Assembly: GCA_900549005.1 (NCBI GenBank) | Contig: URMT01000025.1 | Location: forward strand, 1 to 19,346 | DNA: 19,346 bases | DNA from: an uncultured Eubacteriales bacterium | Lineage (GTDB): Bacteria; Bacillota; Clostridia; Christensenellales; Borkfalkiaceae | Reading direction: 5' to 3' | Notes under the pieces: model-generated | Databases searched by the model: none | What the model was told of the DNA's origin: nothing | Seen by the model: only the letters and a program-made list of their open reading frames with translations | Shown here: positions 16,460 to 19,346 of the stretch, in pieces | Position numbering within the stretch: the first letter of the stretch is position 1 | How the letters are laid out: each line of letters starts with the position of its first letter | Position numbers and translations under genes: made by a program

Positions 16460-16489
16460 CCCAGATTGTCTATTTTTTGCCCCAAACTT
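16460..16489 (-). promoter_or_regulatory. LytTR-type operator upstream of the two-component operon
   Basis: On the minus strand AAGTTTGGG (16489-16481) and CAATCTGGG (16468-16460) are in the same orientation with starts 21 bp apart. The first differs by one base from AAGGTTGGG at the glycosidase promoter. The pair sits about 65 to 94 bases before the predicted transcription start, which suggests the regulator controls its own gene. Confidence 0.5.
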
Positions 16490-16641
16490 ATTATCGGGAG
16501 CAAAAACCGATATGAACTTTATCAAATATTAAGACTAACAATTTATATTAAAACTTAATAAGCTGATAAATTTTTCGATAATTATTGCAACTTCCATAAA
16601 TCTATCTAAAAATCACATCAAGGTAAATCTAACAATGGCTG

Positions 16642-16755
16642 TAGTGTGTGCGCTTTAAGTTATAACAAGCGGCGGCTTACAGCTGGCGGAACGGCTGCGC
16701 CGTTCCGCCACCCTCGCGCTTTCGCGCTCGGGCGCCGACTTAAGCGCACACACTA
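16642..16755. repeat. 114-bp multi-branched inverted-repeat element
   Basis: The outer arms TAGTGTGTGCGCTTTAAGT (16642-16660) and ACTTAAGCGCACACACTA (16738-16755) are complementary except for one extra T. Inside are a CGGCG/CGCCG pair, a perfect 12-bp hairpin (TGGCGGAACGGC at 16684-16695 with 16699-16710, loop TGC) and a smaller hairpin (16715-16727) that on the minus strand is GCGC closed by a GAAA tetraloop. No reading frame covers it. It could be a replication origin of the neighbouring Rep module, a small non-autonomous mobile element, or a structured RNA. Confidence 0.6.
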
Positions 16756-16826
16756 AACCGAACCAAACAAACTGACCACACAACCAATAACACAGCGCAG
16801 TTTGCTACGACGAAAGCGGCGCGGCG

Positions 16827-16867
16827 AAAACGGGCTTTGCGCTGACCCGCTTGCAAAGTCCCGTTTT
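16827..16867. terminator. Long hairpin, bidirectional terminator-like
   Basis: AAAACGGGCTTTGC (16827-16840) pairs with GCAAAGTCCCGTTTT (16853-16867) with one bulged base; flanking GGCG and CGCC segments can extend the stem. T runs flank it in both directions. It is probably a terminator for the Rep transcript on the minus strand, though it could also be part of an origin. Confidence 0.55.
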
Positions 16868-16940
16868 TATCGCCTTGCCGCCGTTCTGCTTTTCATTTTT
16901 CGTATGGCAAAACACTCAGTGGTTTTCCGAGGTGAAATGG

Positions 16941-17156
16941 GCATTATTTACGGCATATATGCCTGTCTTTTGTGATTTATATGTGTTACCGCAATAAAAT
17001 CGCTCCGCATTATTTGCTACATATATGCGGGTTAATTTATGATTAGCCTTCCTTTTACACAATAATCACATTATCTGCGGCATATATGGCACTCAATTTA
17101 ATATCAGCTTTTACCGCCACCACTATCACAATTGCGTTATTTGCGGCATATATATG
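16941..17156. repeat. Four spaced copies of a 21-bp repeat (iteron-like)
   Basis: Copies of roughly GCATTATTTGCGGCATATATG start at 16941, 17007, 17068 and 17134, spaced 66, 61 and 66 bp. Each holds CATATATG, and the first extends to the palindrome GGCATATATGCC. The fourth has an extra TA and ends three bases before the Rep stop codon. The spacers differ but share a ttttAC...ATcACA-like tract before the later copies. Regular repeats beside a Rep gene suggest replication or partition binding sites. CRISPR is excluded by the imperfect repeats and low copy number. Confidence 0.65.
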
Positions 17157-17158
17157 GG

Positions 17159-18169
17159 TCAACTCACAAGTTTGAGTTGCGGCAGCAAACTGCGGTTAAA
17201 TACCCCGAGGCATTTACCGTTCTTACCCCATACTTTGAAATTATCAAAGAGTATATATTTTCGGTCGTTATACGGTTCGTACGGATGCAGAGGGCATATT
17301 ATATCTTCGCTGTCCACCTCTGTTTCAATAAACGTATCCAACCCGCGAGAACATATAAGCCGTCCGCCATCCTTTTCAAGATACTTTACTATATACTCCG
17401 CCGTCCTTGCATACCTCATCGCAAGGCTGCTCAACCTGTCAAAGGTGTTACGCCCGAAAGCCTTTTCAAAGAAAGTATTTATATTATTAGTGACCATTCT
17501 CTTCCTTACAGGATCGTACTCCCTGCGCTTTTCCACCTCTCCGGACATAGTGCCTTCTGGAATATTTAAGAGAGCATGAAAGTGCAGCCTTCCCTTATCT
17601 CCCCTCTCCCATGCGCCCATATACTTCCAGCCCTTGCGGCTTGCGAAGTGGCGCAGAGTATTGAGTAATTTCTTTGCAAACTGCTCCTCGGTCATCTTTT
17701 TATCGTCGTATGTAAAAGTACAGAACCAATCCAGACCGTGCAGCGCAACCCTGCGTTTGCACCTGTTTAAACGCGCTGTCGAGGCACGGTAGGCATTGCG
17801 CATTTTATTGCTTATGAAATATTGTAAATCGTCTTCGTCATCGAAATATGGGCGCATCATATCCGTTACATATTTTTTACGCTTCTTCCACCGCATACCC
17901 ACCGTCTGCCTGTAATATCTTTTGAACTCCTCCGTAAGCGTAGTAACGCGGACATTACTACATTCGTTGCCGCATACTGCGGGGTCAATCATGTTTTCAT
18001 AGTCCTCATCATGGACAAGCGCGGCGGCAATCTCTTTTATCCCAGCATCGTCTTTTACTACAATGGGCTCCATCAGTGCGGGCTTTCTCCTCGGCTTGGA
18101 ACCGCCTTCGACTTTGCGTATGCCTATAAAAGCTCCACCGTCGTTATAAACTTTGTAAACGTCCTTCAT
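17159..18169 (-). CDS. HUH-endonuclease replication initiator (Rep)
   Basis: A 336-aa rolling-circle-type initiator, which would nick one strand at an origin through a tyrosine. Motif 1 is WFCTFTYDD (about 148-156), the metal-binding HUH motif is GRLHFHALLN (His196 and His198), and the tyrosine motif is EYIVKYLEK (Tyr259, Tyr263, with Lys262). This set is shared by Microviridae VP4-like proteins and plasmid Reps; I cannot decide between them. The N-terminal 100 residues are not recognised. GGAGG lies five bases before the ATG at 18169 (an ATG at 18172 is also possible). Upstream are a strong promoter and an attenuator-like leader; downstream are iterated repeats and hairpins. All motifs are intact, so it may be functional, as part of an integrated plasmid, phage or larger element. 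Confidence 0.85.
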   Translation of the reverse strand: MKDVYKVYNDGGAFIGIRKVEGGSKPRRKPALMEPIVVKDDAGIKEIAAALVHDEDYENMIDPAVCGNECSNVRVTTLTEEFKRYYRQTVGMRWKKRKKYVTDMMRPYFDDEDDLQYFISNKMRNAYRASTARLNRCKRRVALHGLDWFCTFTYDDKKMTEEQFAKKLLNTLRHFASRKGWKYMGAWERGDKGRLHFHALLNIPEGTMSGEVEKRREYDPVRKRMVTNNINTFFEKAFGRNTFDRLSSLAMRYARTAEYIVKYLEKDGGRLICSRGLDTFIETEVDSEDIICPLHPYEPYNDRKYILFDNFKVWGKNGKCLGVFNRSLLPQLKLVS

Positions 18170-18196
18170 CATTTCCTCCGTAAATTTATTTACAAC

Positions 18197-18262
18197 AAAA
18201 AAACCGTGACCGCAGACAAACAACGAACGATCTCTCGTCCGCTATTGCCTGACAGTCACGGT
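18197..18262 (-). promoter_or_regulatory. Attenuator-like hairpin in the Rep leader
   Basis: On the minus strand ACCGTGAC (18262-18255) pairs with GTCACGGT (18210-18203), and the arms continue with further imperfect pairing toward a central ACGA/TCGT stem, a hairpin about 60 bases long. It runs straight into seven T (18203-18197), 18 bases before the Rep ribosome site. This is an intrinsic terminator between promoter and gene, the arrangement of transcription attenuators controlling rep genes of pT181- and pIP501-type plasmids. Confidence 0.65.
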
Positions 18263-18273
18263 CAACGCTTATT

Positions 18274-18369
18274 TCACCGTCTCGCACGCTTTTTTTCACG
18301 CCGCATGTTGCGATTACTTGCAGTCCCTCTTCCCCTATCAGTAGTTTTTCTACCGTGATATGAAGCCAA
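18274..18369 (-). other. Possible 31-aa basic leader ORF
   Basis: A TTG-started frame in the Rep leader encodes 31 residues, LASYHGRKTTDRGRGTASNR and on to a tail rich in Arg and Lys, ending at TGA 12 bases before the attenuator hairpin. It has no clear ribosome site. A leader peptide affecting the attenuator is conceivable, but it may be chance. Confidence 0.2.
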
Positions 18370-18379
18370 AGGCTTTTTT
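18363..18379 (+). terminator. Plus-strand terminator inside the Rep leader
   Basis: AAGCC (18363-18367), AAA, GGCTT (18371-18375), then four more T, reading on the plus strand opposite to Rep. It sits at the very start of the predicted Rep transcript, where a terminator for an antisense RNA would be expected. I did not find a convincing plus-strand promoter for such an RNA. Confidence 0.5.
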
Positions 18380-18390
18380 GTTGTGCTTAT

Positions 18391-18419
18391 ATCTTACCAT
18401 ATCCGTTTTCATAAGTCAA
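18391..18419 (-). promoter_or_regulatory. Promoter of the Rep gene
   Basis: On the minus strand TTGACT (18419-18414), exactly 17 bp, then TAAGAT (18396-18391). It predicts a start near 18384 and a leader of about 215 bases before Rep. Confidence 0.7.
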
Positions 18420-18625
18420 GCATTTTACAAACATTTGTTTAACATTTTTTAATGCTTTGCAATTTCTTTGCCTTTCGGCAGGGGATTGTGCGGAGTGGTA
18501 AAGTGATTTGAATTTGTTTTGACTTTCACCTTGCGCCGTCAAGGACGGGAAAATATCGCTTAAAACTGTGAGTAGCCACCTCAATTAGTCGCCACATTAT
18601 CACATTATATAGATAATAGTAGAAC
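18420..18625. other. Non-coding stretch, nothing assigned
   Basis: Between the Rep promoter and the next hairpin I see only small imperfect dyads (for example CCTTG/CAAGG near 18530-18546). A 65-codon frame on the minus strand has no family resemblance and no ribosome site. Confidence 0.5.
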
Positions 18626-18660
18626 GGGGCGGCAGCCGAAAGAATTTCGGCTGCCGCCCC
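18626..18660. terminator. Perfect 16-bp GC-rich hairpin
   Basis: GGGGCGGCAGCCGAAA (18626-18641) pairs perfectly with 18645-18660 around GAA. Downstream on the plus strand is TTAATTATTT rather than a clean T run. It is probably a terminator or boundary between the Rep module and the sigma-like gene. Confidence 0.55.
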
Positions 18661-18707
18661 TTAATTATTTGTACTGTATTAAAACACTTCAATGCAATAT
18701 TTTCCGC

Positions 18708-18727
18708 GGGTAAGCGTTCGCTTATCC
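18708..18727 (+). promoter_or_regulatory. Leader hairpin before the sigma-like gene
   Basis: GGGTAAGC (18708-18715), loop GTTC, GCTTATCC (18720-18727) forms an 8-bp stem with one G-U-type pair, 70 bases before the next start codon. No T run follows, so it is more likely a leader structure than a terminator. No clear promoter was found nearby. Confidence 0.3.
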
Positions 18728-18796
18728 TTGACGGCGCGTCCCCCTCCGCTCCTTTTGTGGTGCCGAAAGGCAGAAAAAATAAAAGGAGAATCAAAT

Positions 18797-19346
18797 ATGA
18801 AAATGTTAGTCACAAAGCTATCTCACGGAAAGTACAGGAACGAAGGCGAACTCTTCTCCGAACCTATCTCGGACGACAACGTAAAACTAATGGGCGAAAT
18901 GATTGCGTTGCAAGCATTACGCAATGTTCTGCCGTATGATTTTGAAGTAGTTTCTAAATTATACAATGGTTTAGTCAAAGACCTCAACCGTATATCTCAA
19001 ATCGACTACACCATTACAGACGGCTACGACTACGCCCAGACTGCTATCTGTTTTCTCTACCAATTCAAGGGCATGTATGTAAGCGACATCTACGGTAAAG
19101 ACAAGTCCGGCAGGTACATATCTATTAAAACCGCCTGCTATCGCGCCGTGGACAAGGAGCTTTTGCACTTCCGCAGAAAGATTGCACACAACCGCCAAAT
19201 TGATTTCATACATAACAAGAAAGACATTCCCGACCCGCGCGACTGTTTTGCGGATAAAAACGAAGATTACGAAAGAGCAGATAAATTACTCAAAGATTTA
19301 CACCTGACCGAACCGGAAATTCAGACAATCAACTGCTACATGAATG
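18797..19346 (+). CDS. Sigma-factor-like helix-turn-helix protein (5' part, cut by window end)
   Basis: ATG 18797 with AGGAG eight bases ahead opens a frame still open at the window end (183 residues seen). The start MKMLVTKLSHGKYRNEGELF is not recognised. The middle has ITDGYDYAQTAICFLYQFKG and DIYGKDKSGRYISIKTACYR, and the visible end LHLTEPEIQTINCYMN resembles the start of a sigma region 4 helix-turn-helix (LTxxExxxxxxYM). Proteins of this build occur in clostridial integrative and phage elements, where they probably act in element-specific transcription; that role is inferred. It may mark the start of another mobile element to the right. Confidence 0.7.
   Translation, partial: MKMLVTKLSHGKYRNEGELFSEPISDDNVKLMGEMIALQALRNVLPYDFEVVSKLYNGLVKDLNRISQIDYTITDGYDYAQTAICFLYQFKGMYVSDIYGKDKSGRYISIKTACYRAVDKELLHFRRKIAHNRQIDFIHNKKDIPDPRDCFADKNEDYERADKLLKDLHLTEPEIQTINCYMN

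Noticed and set aside
16642..16755. Integron attC site
   Set aside because: Although folded and with a GTTATAAC near one arm, it lacks properly placed RYYYAAC/GTTRRRY core sites, and no integron integrase or cassette array is present.
16941..17156. CRISPR array
   Set aside because: Only four diverged 21-bp repeats with 40-45-bp intervals that resemble one another, and no cas genes.
18170..18223. Longer Rep start at 18223
   Set aside because: That start is a TTG inside the attenuator hairpin; GGAGG at 18179-18175 points to ATG 18169 or 18172.

Overview
The window looks like chromosome of a Gram-positive, Clostridia-like gut bacterium, probably uncultured. The grounds are lipoproteins with short Firmicutes-type lipoboxes, strong GGAGG ribosome sites, sigma-A promoters, an AgrC/AgrA-like LytTR two-component system, and reversed-domain family 3 glycosidases of the Ruminococcus/Butyrivibrio kind. 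The assignment is by gene style only; no species marker was recognised beyond a 5S rRNA.

Layout. (1) 1-1500: the end of an integrated element, with the tail of an unknown gene, a small ORF that may be the detached N-terminus of the integrase, a tyrosine recombinase, its terminator, and repeat-rich DNA resembling recombinase arm sites. (2) 1536-1833: a solitary 5S rRNA gene on the minus strand, between two perfect hairpin terminators, and an 11-bp tandem repeat. (3) 1924-3271: a stand-alone AAA ATPase of the DUF4143 type with its own promoter. (4) 3541-14189, minus strand: a four-gene operon encoding a large modular lipoprotein, two membrane-anchored reversed-domain GH3 glycosidases, and a small carbohydrate-binding-like lipoprotein. 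Three of the four genes are coupled or nearly coupled. (5) 14234-16430, minus strand: the histidine kinase/response regulator pair that most likely controls the operon. (6) 16642-18419: a replicon-like module with a multi-branched hairpin element, a terminator, four iterated 21-bp repeats, an HUH Rep gene, and a Rep leader carrying a transcription attenuator. (7) 18626-19346: a perfect hairpin and the start of a sigma-factor-like gene cut by the window end.

How the genes fit together. The kinase and regulator probably sense an extracellular signal and activate the surface glycosidase operon. Upstream of both the operon and the regulator gene there is a pair of 9-bp direct repeats (consensus AAGnTTGGG) exactly 21 bp apart, the spacing LytTR regulators use. 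This suggests autoregulation plus control of the operon, and it is the best candidate in the window for an undescribed circuit. The products would form a cell-surface assembly: two tethered beta-glycosidases with two binding lipoproteins. No transporter or AgrB/AgrD-type peptide gene is present. The second notable system is the Rep module, whose leader resembles the attenuators that control copy number in pT181/pIP501-type plasmids.
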